Notes: a model not told the origin generated them from the letters alone. A stretch of 64,000 nt of DNA from Paenibacillus agaridevorans (GCF_003112455.1 NZ_BDQX01000291.1:42765-106764); one strand, 5' to 3'; positions 1-9,955 are shown, numbered from the stretch's first letter. Numbers and translations are program-made.

Positions 1-659
1 AGGAGACGGCGCTGCCGCCAATCGGCGAGCTGGAGGCAGCGCTGGTGCGCGCATTCGAGGAACGTAATGCAGCCAAATGCGCCGAGACGGCTGCCTTGAT
101 CTGGGAGAGCATGAAGCGGATGTCGTTCTCGCATATCGACGTGAAGCAACTGGCTGTCCGCTTGCTGCATGTATTGGAAATGTTAGCCGGAAGGAATGCG
201 GAGGAAGGCGCGGATTTGTACAAGGACGTGGCGTACGTCAACGCCGCGATGAGCCACGAATCGCTGCTCGCACAAGTGCAACAGACGATACAGGAGCACA
301 TAAGGCGGAAGCAGGAGGAGAAAGTAAGCTATACGGACCATCCGGAGGTTAACCGGGTTATTCAATATATGCTGGAACACTACAGGGAAAATATGAAGGT
401 GACTGACTTGGCCAAGCTGGTCGCTATCAACGTGGACTATCTAAGCACCATATTCGGCAAAAAAACAGGGCTCACTCCTATCGCTTATTTGAGAAATATC
501 CGGATCGAGCAAGCCAAACGCCTTTTGCTTTACTCCAAATTGAGCGTGGAAGAAATCGCAAGCCAGACGGGTTTTGCCGACGATGCCTACTTCATCAAAA
601 CATTTAAGCGTATGACCGGACAAACGCCCAGCTCTTTCAGGAGAGACAATAATAAGTAA
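1..659 (+). CDS. AraC-type response regulator, C-terminal part (5' end outside window)
   Basis: The reading frame is open from base 3 onward, so the gene begins upstream and only about 218 C-terminal residues are present. The last 100 residues form a double helix-turn-helix of the AraC/XylS type: LAKLVAINVDYLSTIFGKKT for the first HTH, then VEEIASQTGFADDAYFIKTF for the second, ending in the usual F-K-R-x-x-G-Q-T-P. The preceding helical region resembles the linker of YesN-type response regulators, which normally carry an N-terminal receiver domain and pair with a YesM-type histidine kinase; both would lie to the left. The ABC cassette 100 bases downstream is the obvious target, as in many Paenibacillus sugar loci. 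The YesN assignment is inferred from context; the AraC DNA-binding domain is directly visible. Confidence 0.9.
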   Translation, partial: ETALPPIGELEAALVRAFEERNAAKCAETAALIWESMKRMSFSHIDVKQLAVRLLHVLEMLAGRNAEEGADLYKDVAYVNAAMSHESLLAQVQQTIQEHIRRKQEEKVSYTDHPEVNRVIQYMLEHYRENMKVTDLAKLVAINVDYLSTIFGKKTGLTPIAYLRNIRIEQAKRLLLYSKLSVEEIASQTGFADDAYFIKTFKRMTGQTPSSFRRDNNK

Positions 660-761
660 GTTTTGTACGGTTAATCGGCAAGTTTCGTCCCTTATTGGCC
701 CGGGAGCCAATTGATATAGTTGGGATGTAACAAACATCTCATTAGGGAGGTTGCAAGAACA

Positions 762-2120
762 ATGAAAAACAGAAAGTGGTTGGCCGCAGGCGTGGCATGG
801 TCTGTAGTGGCGTCTCTCATGCTTGTCGGCTGCAGCGGAAACGGAAACGGGAATGGAAACGGTGGAACGGAGGGGCCGGCATCATCCCCTAGCGCCAAAC
901 CCGGCGCGACGGCAAACGCTGATCCAATCAAGCTCACCTTTTGGGGAGCTGTGCCAGTGGAGAACGGGCCTCAGACAGTCGTCGACAACTGGAACAAAGA
1001 AAATCCGGATATCCAGGTGGAGTATGTGCGGTTCGTCAACGACGAAGCCGGCAATCTGAAGCTGGATACGGCGCTCGTTTCGAGTCAACCCGTGGACATG
1101 TATGTCAGCTATGATTACAGCCTCTACGAGAAGCGGGTCAAAGCGGGCAACGCGCTTGATGTAGGTGAATTCACCGATTTCGGCGTGGAAGAAAAAATGG
1201 GCGAAGGAGCCGCTTTGTGGAAGGTGGACGACAAATATTACGGCGTACCTACCTCGAAGGGGCCGTCCTTTGTCTGGCTTAACAAGGATATGCTCGATGC
1301 CAAAGGACTGCCGGTTCCGACGGAATGGGGACTGGACGAGTTTCGGGAATATGCAGCCAAGCTGAAGGATGACAACGTTTGGGGATTGGCGCAAAGCGAT
1401 TACTACTTCAATGTGCCTATCAACGGTTCTATGTTGAAAAAGAGCCTGACCTTAACCAACCCGGACGGCACCTCGGCTTTCGATAATCCGCTGACGGTCA
1501 AAACGCTGCAGGTGTATACGGACATGATGTTTACGGACAAAAGTTTGATGCCCCATACCGAGCAGATAACGTCCAAGCCCGCATTGGACCAGATGTTTGT
1601 GAAAGGCGAAACGGCCATGCTGTTTTCCACAAACCAGGTTTTCCGCACGACGAACAATATGGCGGAATATCCACGGACGTTTAAGGTGGCGGCAGCGCCG
1701 GCTCCCAGAGTGAACAAGGATCAATCCGATTACATTAACGCCGGCGGTCTGGGCGACGTGATCTCGATCAACCCCCGTACCAAACATCCGGAAGCTGCGC
1801 AGAAGTTTATCAAATGGTACGCGGATAGCGGCATGCTGCCGATGGCGGCTGGCGGAAGAGTGCCTGCATCCAAGGATTTCCCTGTCGATGAGGCTGTTGC
1901 TCTCATGTTTAAAGGCGTAGAGGATACCTATGATTTGGATTCGATCAAGCGGGTTATGTTCGGGGACCTTCCGCTGGGCTTAAGCCGTCTGGATCGGAAG
2001 ACGGGAAGCGAACAGCAGGCCATCTACGACAATGTGTTTTCCCGAAAGCTGACTCCGGAGGAAGGCGCCAAGGAATTGGCGCGGGTTCATAACGCAAATT
2101 TGAAAACGTCATCGCAATAA
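762..2120 (+). CDS. Sugar ABC transporter substrate-binding lipoprotein
   Basis: A 452-residue family 1 extracellular solute-binding protein. Translation most likely starts at ATG 762 behind AGGGAGG (742-750); an upstream in-frame ATG at 720 lacks a ribosome site. The N-terminus has basic residues, a hydrophobic stretch and the lipobox L-V-G-C, so it should be a membrane-anchored lipoprotein. A low-complexity Gly/Asn linker (alternating G and N, residues about 27-34) follows the cysteine, as is common for these proteins. The body has the periplasmic-binding-like pattern (KLTFWG near residue 55, YGVPTSKG, WLNKDML). It is followed after 74 bases by two permeases with which it forms an importer. 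No ATPase is encoded here; such systems usually share an MsmX-type ATPase encoded elsewhere. Substrate unknown, probably an oligosaccharide. Confidence 0.93.
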   Translation: MKNRKWLAAGVAWSVVASLMLVGCSGNGNGNGNGGTEGPASSPSAKPGATANADPIKLTFWGAVPVENGPQTVVDNWNKENPDIQVEYVRFVNDEAGNLKLDTALVSSQPVDMYVSYDYSLYEKRVKAGNALDVGEFTDFGVEEKMGEGAALWKVDDKYYGVPTSKGPSFVWLNKDMLDAKGLPVPTEWGLDEFREYAAKLKDDNVWGLAQSDYYFNVPINGSMLKKSLTLTNPDGTSAFDNPLTVKTLQVYTDMMFTDKSLMPHTEQITSKPALDQMFVKGETAMLFSTNQVFRTTNNMAEYPRTFKVAAAPAPRVNKDQSDYINAGGLGDVISINPRTKHPEAAQKFIKWYADSGMLPMAAGGRVPASKDFPVDEAVALMFKGVEDTYDLDSIKRVMFGDLPLGLSRLDRKTGSEQQAIYDNVFSRKLTPEEGAKELARVHNANLKTSSQ

Positions 2121-2194
2121 CGGCAATGCTCGGGAGAAGCGCGGACTAGAAACCTGCGTTTCTTCCAACTTATAGAGAAAGGCGGTGACCGATC

Positions 2195-3073
2195 GTGAAC
2201 TGGATGAAGCGGCAGAGGCTGATTGGTTATGTATTTATTGGTCCCAATCTGATCGGAATGACGGTGTTTATGCTCATTCCGGCCCTGTTCTCCTTTTACT
2301 TGATGTTTACGGATTGGGTATTTGCTAGCGGGCAACCCCCGCGTTTTATCGGATTGGATAATTTCAGGATGATGGTGAGAGACGATTTATTTGCTGTATC
2401 GGTCAAAAATACCCTGTTGGTGTTGATCCCCGTACCGATTTCGATCATGCTCGGTTTTTTGATCGCGGTCATGCTTAACAACAGGACTTACTTCCAGAAG
2501 ACGCTGCGTGCCTTTTTCTTCGCTCCGTATTTTACGAGCGGCATTGCCATTGCCTTCGTCTGGATGGTGCTGTTCCAGCCCACCAACGGCCCGATTAACG
2601 CATTTCTTCGTTCCGTGGGCATATCCGAGCCGCCGCTGTGGTTCGCTTCGCCGGATACGGCGATGTATGCGGTGCTGGTCATGATGACCGCAGGCGGCAT
2701 CGGGTACAACATGATTATTTATTTGGCTGCGCTGCAGGAGTTGTCTTCGGAGCAGCTGGAGGCCGCGAGGATAGACGGAGCGACGTTCGGGCAACTGCTG
2801 CGCCAGATCATTTTTCCTTTGGTCAGTCCGACGACGTTATTTCTGACGATTACCGGCTTTATCGGCTCCATCAAAGGTTTTGGCATGATCTACGCCATCA
2901 CTCAGGGAGGCCCTGCCAATAGTACGACGGTTTTCTCCATTTTCGCATATAAGAAAGCGTTCAGCTTCTACGAAATGGGGTATGCGTCAGCCGTCTCATG
3001 GACCATGTTCCTGATTATCTTGTTTATTACATTGATTCAGTGGGCAGGCCAGAAAAAGTGGGTCCATTACTAA
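2195..3073 (+). CDS. Sugar ABC transporter permease (MalF/UgpA type)
   Basis: A 292-residue integral membrane protein with about six hydrophobic segments. It begins at GTG 2195 behind AAAGGCGGTGA. The cytoplasmic EAA loop that docks the ATPase is visible as EQLEAARIDGATFGQLLRQI (residues about 188-207), with the conserved E-A-A-x-x-D-G-A and downstream I-x-x-P. It lies between the binding protein and the second permease, so it is the MalF-type half of a heterodimeric channel. Family membership is clear; the transported sugar cannot be read from the sequence. Confidence 0.93.
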   Translation: MNWMKRQRLIGYVFIGPNLIGMTVFMLIPALFSFYLMFTDWVFASGQPPRFIGLDNFRMMVRDDLFAVSVKNTLLVLIPVPISIMLGFLIAVMLNNRTYFQKTLRAFFFAPYFTSGIAIAFVWMVLFQPTNGPINAFLRSVGISEPPLWFASPDTAMYAVLVMMTAGGIGYNMIIYLAALQELSSEQLEAARIDGATFGQLLRQIIFPLVSPTTLFLTITGFIGSIKGFGMIYAITQGGPANSTTVFSIFAYKKAFSFYEMGYASAVSWTMFLIILFITLIQWAGQKKWVHY

Positions 3074-3091
3074 CGGAGGGGAATTCGCAAC

Positions 3092-3949
3092 ATGGATGCT
3101 ATTAAAGACAGAAAAATCAGAAAAGTCAGAGAACAATTGACCAAATCTTTTAACACGATCTTGATGGCGTTAGCCAGCCTGCTGCTGCTGTCGCCCATGA
3201 TCTGGATGATCAGCACTTCCTTCAAGAAAGCGATCGACGTGTTCACTTACCCGATTCAGTGGATTCCGACCGATCCGGTCTGGACCAATCACATCAAGGT
3301 CTGGACGACCGGAGACGGATTTGCGATGTTTTATTTGAACTCCCTGAAGATCTCCCTGGTTCTGATGATTGGGGCGCCTTTGCTGGCCGCATTTGCCGCA
3401 TACGGCTTCAGCCGCATTCCGTTCAAGGGCAGGGATGCCGTTTTTCTCCTCTATCTATGTCTGATGATGATTCCGCAGCAAGTGCTGTTCGTCCCGAAAT
3501 TTATTATGTTTGATTGGATGAATATTTACAACACCCATTGGGCTCTCATTCTCCCAGGCTTGTTTACGGTATTTGGCGTCTTCATGATCCGGCAGTTTTT
3601 TATGAGCATTCCCCATGAAATATCCGAAGCGGCTTTTATTGACGGCGCAGGCCATTTCCGGATTTTCTTTCAGCTGTTTTTGCCGCTTTCCAAACCGGTC
3701 CTGGCGACCTTCGCCATTATTGATTTCACATGGACATGGAACGATTATGAAAACGCCCTGATTTTCCTGTTGGACAAAAGGCTGTTCACGGTGCCGCTTG
3801 GCATGCAGAACTTTATGCTGGAAGCGGGCGTGGACTACAACATGATGATGGCCGCCGCCACCGCAGGTGTCGTACCGCTGCTCATCGTCTTCTTTCTGGG
3901 CCAGAAGTATATTATTCAAGGGTTTTCAAGCTCGGCTGTTAAAGGGTGA
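3092..3949 (+). CDS. Sugar ABC transporter permease (MalG/UgpE type)
   Basis: A 285-residue permease that follows the first one after 18 bases, with GGAGGGG ahead of ATG 3092. It has an N-terminal transmembrane segment, a periplasmic loop and five further hydrophobic segments. The EAA motif reads EISEAAFIDGAGHFRIFFQL, followed by F-L-P-L-S-K-P, typical of the MalG branch. It ends with the usual G-F-S-S-S-A-V-K-G tail of CUT1 permeases. It pairs with the upstream permease. A stem-loop follows the stop codon before the SLH glycosidase gene, which may be co-transcribed. Confidence 0.93.
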   Translation: MDAIKDRKIRKVREQLTKSFNTILMALASLLLLSPMIWMISTSFKKAIDVFTYPIQWIPTDPVWTNHIKVWTTGDGFAMFYLNSLKISLVLMIGAPLLAAFAAYGFSRIPFKGRDAVFLLYLCLMMIPQQVLFVPKFIMFDWMNIYNTHWALILPGLFTVFGVFMIRQFFMSIPHEISEAAFIDGAGHFRIFFQLFLPLSKPVLATFAIIDFTWTWNDYENALIFLLDKRLFTVPLGMQNFMLEAGVDYNMMMAAATAGVVPLLIVFFLGQKYIIQGFSSSAVKG

Positions 3950-3991
3950 ACGACTCTTTAACAAACCAAATGTCTAATAGTAAGTGTTCTG

Positions 3992-4037
3992 CTGTTGGTT
4001 TACTCCGGCAATACGAATGTTCTTGCCGGAGCAACAG
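3992..4037 (+). promoter_or_regulatory. Stem-loop between ABC operon and SLH gene
   Basis: A two-tier inverted repeat: CTGTTG (3992-3997) pairs with CAACAG (4032-4037), and inside it CTCCGGCAA (4003-4011) pairs with TTGCCGGAG (4023-4031). There is no T-run behind it, so it is more likely an mRNA 3'-end stabiliser or processing site than a terminator. It is followed by a 10-codon micro-ORF (4048-4080) with an AAGGAG site, whose significance is unknown. Confidence 0.6.
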
Positions 4038-4065
4038 AAGGAGAAATGTATTCGATGCCGGAAAG

Positions 4066-4078
4066 TGAAAGCGCTTAA
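4066..4078 (+). promoter_or_regulatory. Possible cre site (CcpA)
   Basis: TGAAAGCGCTTAA matches the core of the catabolite-responsive element consensus (TGNAANCGNWNNCW) except near the 3' edge. It lies 47 bases ahead of the SLH glycosidase start. Control by CcpA would suit a polysaccharide-degrading gene. This is a single short match and therefore tentative. Confidence 0.45.
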
Positions 4079-4124
4079 CCGAAAGCTTTGAATGATCCGT
4101 AAATGAATTGAAAAGAGGGATAAG

Positions 4125-7100
4125 ATGACTCGAGTAAAGTTTAGAAGATGGATACTTGCAGTAAGTTTGATTGTATCGTTGCTAGCAACGAACCTGTTCC
4201 ATGTCAGTGTTTATGCTGCGGACAGCGCACCGGAGAAAGTCGATTACTGGAAGTTTGAAGGAGTGTCCGCCGGCAGTTATGAGCTGGTCGGCGAGCCTGA
4301 CGTTCATCAAGGCAAATATGCGTTGCAGTTCGAGTTTAATGCGGATAGTGTGCCGAATAAATATTATTTTGCCAAACAAAGCATTCCTGTGGAAGCAGAT
4401 ACAAACTACTCCATCAGCCTGTGGGCGAAGGGGGACTCCGTAGGGAGAGCCTGGTTTGGCGGGGGACCAGGCTGGGCGCTTCGGAGCAACTTGACAGGAA
4501 CATACGACTGGAAGGAATTCAGCATCAATTATAAAACCGGATCAAACCAAACCTCCTTTGACTTTATGATTTTGCTGGAGGGGCGGACCACGAATTTATG
4601 GGTAGATGAAGTGAGAATGGTTAAGCAGGGAACCGACGGCAATCTGATTCGAAATGGAAGTTTCGAGGGCAAGTCGATTGTACTTTCAGCCAATCCTCCC
4701 GCAGGAGAAGTAAAGAGAGGGACGAAGCTTTCCTTGGCTGCAGAAGGACAGGAAGCAACCATTTATTATACGACTGACGGAAGCGATCCAAATCATTCTG
4801 CGACGGCGAAAGCGTATGAACAGCCCATAATGATTGATAAGGCGGTTCAGATTAAAGCTTACGCGCGAACAAGTGATGGAGGGGAAATAGAGCCGATTGC
4901 GTTCAACTATACGATTGCTGCTGAAGCGGAAGGAGAGGAGTTGCTGGATTTTGAAGCTTACATAGCAGCCGCCGGAAAAGGACGGAAGGTCCCGATTAGA
5001 AAAACGGCGCCGCTGGAGGTTGACGGCAACTGGGACAAATGGCATTCGTCCACCGGTATTTTATTGCCTGATGATAAAGAACGGCAAGTATTGATGTCGG
5101 ATTGGAAGGGCCCGGAGGATTTGTCGGCAGAGGCCAAGTTTGCTTACGACGATGATGCGTTGTACATTGCGATCAAGGTTGAAGATAACATCCATCACGG
5201 AGTGGCAGACGGCGACATGTGGCTAGGGGACAGTTTGCAACTTGCGTTTACGCCTGATACAGAGTTGTATGGGCCCGAGTATGGCTTCAACGTACTTAAC
5301 GACGGGCGAAAGCAAATTTGGAGATGGAGTGATGGAGAGGCAAAGCTGCCCAAGGAGGCGGTGGAATATCATGTCAGCAGAAACGGTACCACGACAAATT
5401 ATGAAGCCAAGCTGCCCTGGGAGGCCATTTTGGCAGATAAACCCGACAGCAAAGTATCAATGACTTTGCTCATCAATGATAATGATGGTAACGCCAGAAG
5501 GGGCTGGATTGAATGGACGGGAGCGATCGGCAGAGGGAAAAACCCGAAGGATATGGCTGAATTGCTTCTGCTCCAGGAAGACGAAACATGGACAGTCGTA
5601 CTGGATGGACCTACTGAGTTCGCTGCCGGTTTCAATCAACAATACGATCTAGCCATTCCTAACTTTGGCGAGGAAACCATTACACTGGCCGTTACCTCTG
5701 AAATATTAGGGCTTCAAAACTATGAGGCAGTGATACCGGGCGGAAAAGTGTGGAAAAAGGAGCTTCCGCTTACTATGAGGGAGCAGGGCAGTTACACACT
5801 CTCTGTATCTGCACAGTCACTAACAGGTAATCTGGTAAAGCAGGATCAGTTGGCGATTAATGTGTTGGCCAATCCGCAGGATCTGGCAGTGGAATTTGAG
5901 CAATTGCGTTTAAAGTTGCCGGCGCTCGCAGCATTGTTGACGACGGCTGAAACAGCCGGGCTTGCCGTTGATTATGAGCGGGTAAATTATACGATTATCG
6001 ATCAGTTTATTGCTTATGGACTAGAGGATATTGATCGGCAATATTATGATCGGGCTTCCTATGTAATTAAAGAGCTTGAGAAGCTGTATGAGGAGGCTGC
6101 CGGCAATGTGCAGGCGTATTTAAGCGGAGAGAAGATACCGTTTGTGGTGGATCGATATGTCACAGGTTCTATTGATATCGACAAAACGGCTTTTATTGCA
6201 GACACTCGTTCCTCGAAAAGTGATGAAATTGTGCGTAAACCCGTGCTGTTCACGGGATATGGCCATTTCGCACAGGCGAAAAAAGATATTCCTTTATTTA
6301 AGGAATACGGGGCTAATGCGATCCAAATAGAGATTGGGCCTAATTCGGTGATTAAGCCCAAGGAAAACTTTACGGATTGGAATATCGATAAATCAAGCGT
6401 ATCCGCTCAAGCAGTGCGTGATTTGATGATCGGTCATGGCGATAGCGGCGGGTCGCTTCGCATTAGCAATCAGACTCCTAAAAGCCCTGGGAAATATATA
6501 AATGTTTGGCAGGAAGTAAATATTGAACCGGACACGACCTATGAAATCAAAGTGTGGGCCAAAGGAGAAGGGGTAAACAATGCATGGTTTCCGGGAGGCC
6601 CGGGCTGGGTACATCGTTCCTCGTTCCCGCAAGGCACCTTTGATTGGCAGGAGTTCACTTATGAGTATAAGAGCGGGCAAAATGATCGCAAGTTTCGATT
6701 AATGTTTGCTTCTGAAAATGTGACCCAAAATCTATGGATTGACGATGTGCGCATGTATGTCAAAAATGGATCCGGCGAGAATCTGGTGGTCAATGGAAGT
6801 TTTGATGCCAATAAATTCGTTGAGTTAGGCAACGACGATTATGTTGGGGATATTGTTCCTATTCAAAAAAACGTCATTGAACCTCTGAAAGCAGCTGAGG
6901 AAAACGATGTTGCGGTTACGCTTCTGCTGTCGCCGCATTATTTTCCTGCATGGGCTTTAGAGAAGTGGCCTGAGCTTCGCAGCAACAGTTTAGGGATCAA
7001 ATTCGCGATTGACAACCCGCGGGCGCGACAATTAATGGAGGATTATTTGCGGCTGGTCATTCCTTTAGTCAAGGATTACAAATCGCTGCATAGTATTACG

Positions 7101-9797
7101 CTATCTAATGAAAGCGTTCACCATTCCAATATGGACGAAGCGAATACACCAGCATGGCAGGAATATTTGGAGGAGAAATATGAGGGTGATATTGCAGCGC
7201 TTAATGCCTTGCATCGCACAAACTATACGAGTTTTTCCGATGTGGCGCTGCCGGACAGAGTAACCCGTACACCGGCATTCTATGATTATGTGAAATTCAA
7301 TAATAAATTTTTCTCTGATTGGCATAAGTGGATGGGGGATATCATCCATGAAATGGCGCCTGATCTTCCACTGCATGCAAAAATAATGAACCGTGCGCTA
7401 GATGAGATTGGCAATTTGACATGGGGAGTAGATCCGGAGGAATTTAGCCAGCTATCCCAAATTAACGGCAATGATAACTACAATATCTATGGCAGCCCAA
7501 CCAGAAACTTTACAAGCGAATTGAAGTTTTATGATTTGCAGACTTCGATGAAGCAGGCTCCGATCTTCAATTCAGAGCATCATATGATCGTGGACGGCGA
7601 GGAGCGCTATATTCCAGAGTTTGCGCCGCATGTGCGTTCCGTGTTGTGGCAAGGAGGCATTCATGGTCTGAGCGCGGCAACGATCTGGGTCTGGGAAAGA
7701 ACCTATGATCAGAACAGCGATTTCAAAGGCAGTATTTTGCATCGTCCTGATGTCATCGCAGCTGTAGGCCGGACGCATCTTGATTTGAACCGGCTTGCCG
7801 ATCAGGTAACGGCTTTTCAACAGGATAAAGCCGAGGTGGCTATTCTCTATTCGATACCGGCTGTCATGTATGACGTTGACCATCCGGCTGCAAGCAATAT
7901 TGCTTATGAGGCGATCAGTTACAGCGGACTGAAGGTCGGATTTGTATCTGAAAATCAGATTGCGAGCGGGGCGCTTGCGAACATCAAAACGCTCTTTATC
8001 CCGAATGCGAAACATGTGCAGGCAAGTACCTTCGATGCATTGAAACCATTTGTGGACAATGGAGGGAAGCTAGTCATTATCGGTGATCAATCATTATCTT
8101 TCGATGAGTATGATCGTCCATTGCCGACTGTGGAGCGCGATGTTCTGCTACAGCACGAAGATACGCTAATATTCCCTGCCGCTGCTTCATCACTCGCGTT
8201 GCGCAATGCCATGACAAGCGAGTTTGAGGAGCAGGGTTTGATAAATGTGCAATTAATGGATACCGATAGCAATGAGCTGGTATTCGAGACGGAGTGGCGT
8301 TCCGTGCAGCATGACGGCAAATTGCTGATCAATGCGACGAACTACACATGGAGCGATAAAACAGTGCGCGTTGTCGTTAACGGCGAGACTGTGACCAATT
8401 GGAAAAATCTTATCACCGGCGAGACACATTCGGAAGGCGAATCCCTGCTGCTAGTCGCTCATGAACCGGTATTGCTGGAACTACCATTGACGGGGGAGGA
8501 AGTGGAGCCGATTGCCCATAATAGCAGTTTTGCCCTTAATCTTGAAGCAGGCACAACAGATCAACATTTAAATGGTACTTTGCAAGCTGAGGGCGTGTCG
8601 AATTTAAGGTATGAAATTGTTGCAAACGGTAAACTGGGGACGGTGGAACTCCGTAATGAGGCGACAGGGGAATTCGTGTATACGCCGCATGGTTATGCAA
8701 CTGGAGAAGACTCGTTCACATTCCGGGTTCACGATGGCAATCGTTACTCGAACACGGCGACTGTGACCATTACAATAGCGGCATCGCCAGTCGTCAATCC
8801 GCCTGTCTATCCGGGAGCGACGGAATCTGCTTCGGGACAGCTATACTTGCCAGCCGGAGGGGCTGGGGAGGTCAGCCTTGACCGGCAAATGAAGCTGACA
8901 ATCCCGGCTGGAGCTACAGATACGAGCAGGCAGTTTGCAATTGCCAGGCTAGAAGAGCAAAAGCTGCAGGATTTGCAAGCGGAAAATCGGATTAGCCCGG
9001 TATTCGAGTTAAGTCAGGATCCGGCAGGCGCATTCAAAAAGAAAGTTATCCTTCGCATCGCATTCGATGCAGGCAAATCAGGGGAAGAGCAAAAACCGAC
9101 TCTTATGCGTTATGATGTTAAACAAAAAATGTGGATTAAAGTAGAGGGCAAAGTGGACGGCGACAGCTTTATTGCCGAAGTTGATCAATTGGGGATTTAT
9201 GCCGTCATGGTATTGAAGGATGAGGCGGCCGGCCCGCAGCCAACGAAAGAACTGAACGATATCGCCGGCCACTGGGGGCAATCCTGGATTGAAAAAGCAG
9301 TGCAAGCGGGTATTGTTACGGGTTATGCCGATCAAACTTACCGTCCCGATCAGGCTGTGACCCGTCAGGAACTGATCGTGATGTTGGCACGGACTCTGAC
9401 GCCGCAAGCTGGCACTGGGCAAGCCCCAAGTTTCACTGATAAAGAAACGATCGGTAAATGGGCCGCTGATGCAGTAACGTCTGCTGTGGAAGCAGGCTGG
9501 ATTGCGGGGTACGACGACGGCAGCTTCCGTCCGGAGAAAGGCCTGACACGGGTTGAGCTGGCCGCAGTGCTGGCGCGTGTCATAGCCGGAACGGATCATG
9601 TTGGAGGCGATGCAGGGCTGAGCCAGTTTCGCGATGCGGAGCAAATACCTTTGTGGGCGCAATCGTATGTAGCTCAAGTTGCAGCCAGCGGGTTGATGGA
9701 AGGCACGGGAGCAGGGCTGTTTAAGCCAGCCGGCATCGTTACCCGCGCGGAAGCTGCGGCTATCGTTGTAAGATTAAAGGAGCAATCAGCAAAATAA
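4125..9797 (+). CDS. SLH-anchored multidomain GH42-like glycoside hydrolase
   Basis: A 1,890-residue cell-surface enzyme. Order: signal peptide (1-31, cleavage near V-Y-A-A); a CBM4/9-like sandwich (about 33-180); a chitobiase C-terminal-like Ig domain (about 184-264, with Y-Y-T-T-D-G-S-D-P); a CBM9/DOMON-like domain (about 291-483); a helical linker; a (beta/alpha)8 catalytic region (about 705-1235); a GH42-type middle domain resembling a glutamine amidotransferase fold (about 1237-1325); a cadherin/VCBS-like Ig domain (about 1461-1552); a ZU5-like domain (about 1570-1690); and three SLH repeats (about 1709-1768, 1771-1825, 1835-1886). N995-E996 fits the clan GH-A acid/base and E1151 in NSEHH the nucleophile, 155 residues apart as in GH42. 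A second CBM4/9-like module is nested inside the barrel (about 745-902). The substrate is probably a beta-galactoside or related polysaccharide, not provable here. Its codon choice looks more AT-rich than its neighbours. Confidence 0.88.
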   Translation: MTRVKFRRWILAVSLIVSLLATNLFHVSVYAADSAPEKVDYWKFEGVSAGSYELVGEPDVHQGKYALQFEFNADSVPNKYYFAKQSIPVEADTNYSISLWAKGDSVGRAWFGGGPGWALRSNLTGTYDWKEFSINYKTGSNQTSFDFMILLEGRTTNLWVDEVRMVKQGTDGNLIRNGSFEGKSIVLSANPPAGEVKRGTKLSLAAEGQEATIYYTTDGSDPNHSATAKAYEQPIMIDKAVQIKAYARTSDGGEIEPIAFNYTIAAEAEGEELLDFEAYIAAAGKGRKVPIRKTAPLEVDGNWDKWHSSTGILLPDDKERQVLMSDWKGPEDLSAEAKFAYDDDALYIAIKVEDNIHHGVADGDMWLGDSLQLAFTPDTELYGPEYGFNVLNDGRKQIWRWSDGEAKLPKEAVEYHVSRNGTTTNYEAKLPWEAILADKPDSKVSMTLLINDNDGNARRGWIEWTGAIGRGKNPKDMAELLLLQEDETWTVVLDGPTEFAAGFNQQYDLAIPNFGEETITLAVTSEILGLQNYEAVIPGGKVWKKELPLTMREQGSYTLSVSAQSLTGNLVKQDQLAINVLANPQDLAVEFEQLRLKLPALAALLTTAETAGLAVDYERVNYTIIDQFIAYGLEDIDRQYYDRASYVIKELEKLYEEAAGNVQAYLSGEKIPFVVDRYVTGSIDIDKTAFIADTRSSKSDEIVRKPVLFTGYGHFAQAKKDIPLFKEYGANAIQIEIGPNSVIKPKENFTDWNIDKSSVSAQAVRDLMIGHGDSGGSLRISNQTPKSPGKYINVWQEVNIEPDTTYEIKVWAKGEGVNNAWFPGGPGWVHRSSFPQGTFDWQEFTYEYKSGQNDRKFRLMFASENVTQNLWIDDVRMYVKNGSGENLVVNGSFDANKFVELGNDDYVGDIVPIQKNVIEPLKAAEENDVAVTLLLSPHYFPAWALEKWPELRSNSLGIKFAIDNPRARQLMEDYLRLVIPLVKDYKSLHSITLSNESVHHSNMDEANTPAWQEYLEEKYEGDIAALNALHRTNYTSFSDVALPDRVTRTPAFYDYVKFNNKFFSDWHKWMGDIIHEMAPDLPLHAKIMNRALDEIGNLTWGVDPEEFSQLSQINGNDNYNIYGSPTRNFTSELKFYDLQTSMKQAPIFNSEHHMIVDGEERYIPEFAPHVRSVLWQGGIHGLSAATIWVWERTYDQNSDFKGSILHRPDVIAAVGRTHLDLNRLADQVTAFQQDKAEVAILYSIPAVMYDVDHPAASNIAYEAISYSGLKVGFVSENQIASGALANIKTLFIPNAKHVQASTFDALKPFVDNGGKLVIIGDQSLSFDEYDRPLPTVERDVLLQHEDTLIFPAAASSLALRNAMTSEFEEQGLINVQLMDTDSNELVFETEWRSVQHDGKLLINATNYTWSDKTVRVVVNGETVTNWKNLITGETHSEGESLLLVAHEPVLLELPLTGEEVEPIAHNSSFALNLEAGTTDQHLNGTLQAEGVSNLRYEIVANGKLGTVELRNEATGEFVYTPHGYATGEDSFTFRVHDGNRYSNTATVTITIAASPVVNPPVYPGATESASGQLYLPAGGAGEVSLDRQMKLTIPAGATDTSRQFAIARLEEQKLQDLQAENRISPVFELSQDPAGAFKKKVILRIAFDAGKSGEEQKPTLMRYDVKQKMWIKVEGKVDGDSFIAEVDQLGIYAVMVLKDEAAGPQPTKELNDIAGHWGQSWIEKAVQAGIVTGYADQTYRPDQAVTRQELIVMLARTLTPQAGTGQAPSFTDKETIGKWAADAVTSAVEAGWIAGYDDGSFRPEKGLTRVELAAVLARVIAGTDHVGGDAGLSQFRDAEQIPLWAQSYVAQVAASGLMEGTGAGLFKPAGIVTRAEAAAIVVRLKEQSAK

Positions 9798-9813
9798 ACG
9801 AATGAGTCCATGT

Positions 9814-9861
9814 AACCTCCTTCGCTTTCGGTTCAAACCGATTGATCGAAGGAGGTTTTCT
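9814..9861 (+). terminator. Rho-independent terminator after SLH gene
   Basis: AACCTCCTTCG (9814-9824) pairs with CGAAGGAGGTT (9847-9857), followed by TTC. The stem is 11 bp with a 22-base loop that has further internal pairing (CGGTT/AACCG). Confidence 0.8.
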
Positions 9862-9890
9862 CACGTTAGCGAATTTCATTTTTATGCGAC

Positions 9891-9920
9891 TTGAAATAGG
9901 AACAGATGTTCGTGTATAAT
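9891..9920 (+). promoter_or_regulatory. SigA-type promoter
   Basis: TTGAAA (9891-9896), an 18-base spacer and TATAAT (9915-9920), placed 36 bases before the small WYL-like gene. Confidence 0.65.
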
Positions 9921-9955
9921 GGACTTACTATCAAGTACTTGACGAGGTGGGCTCT

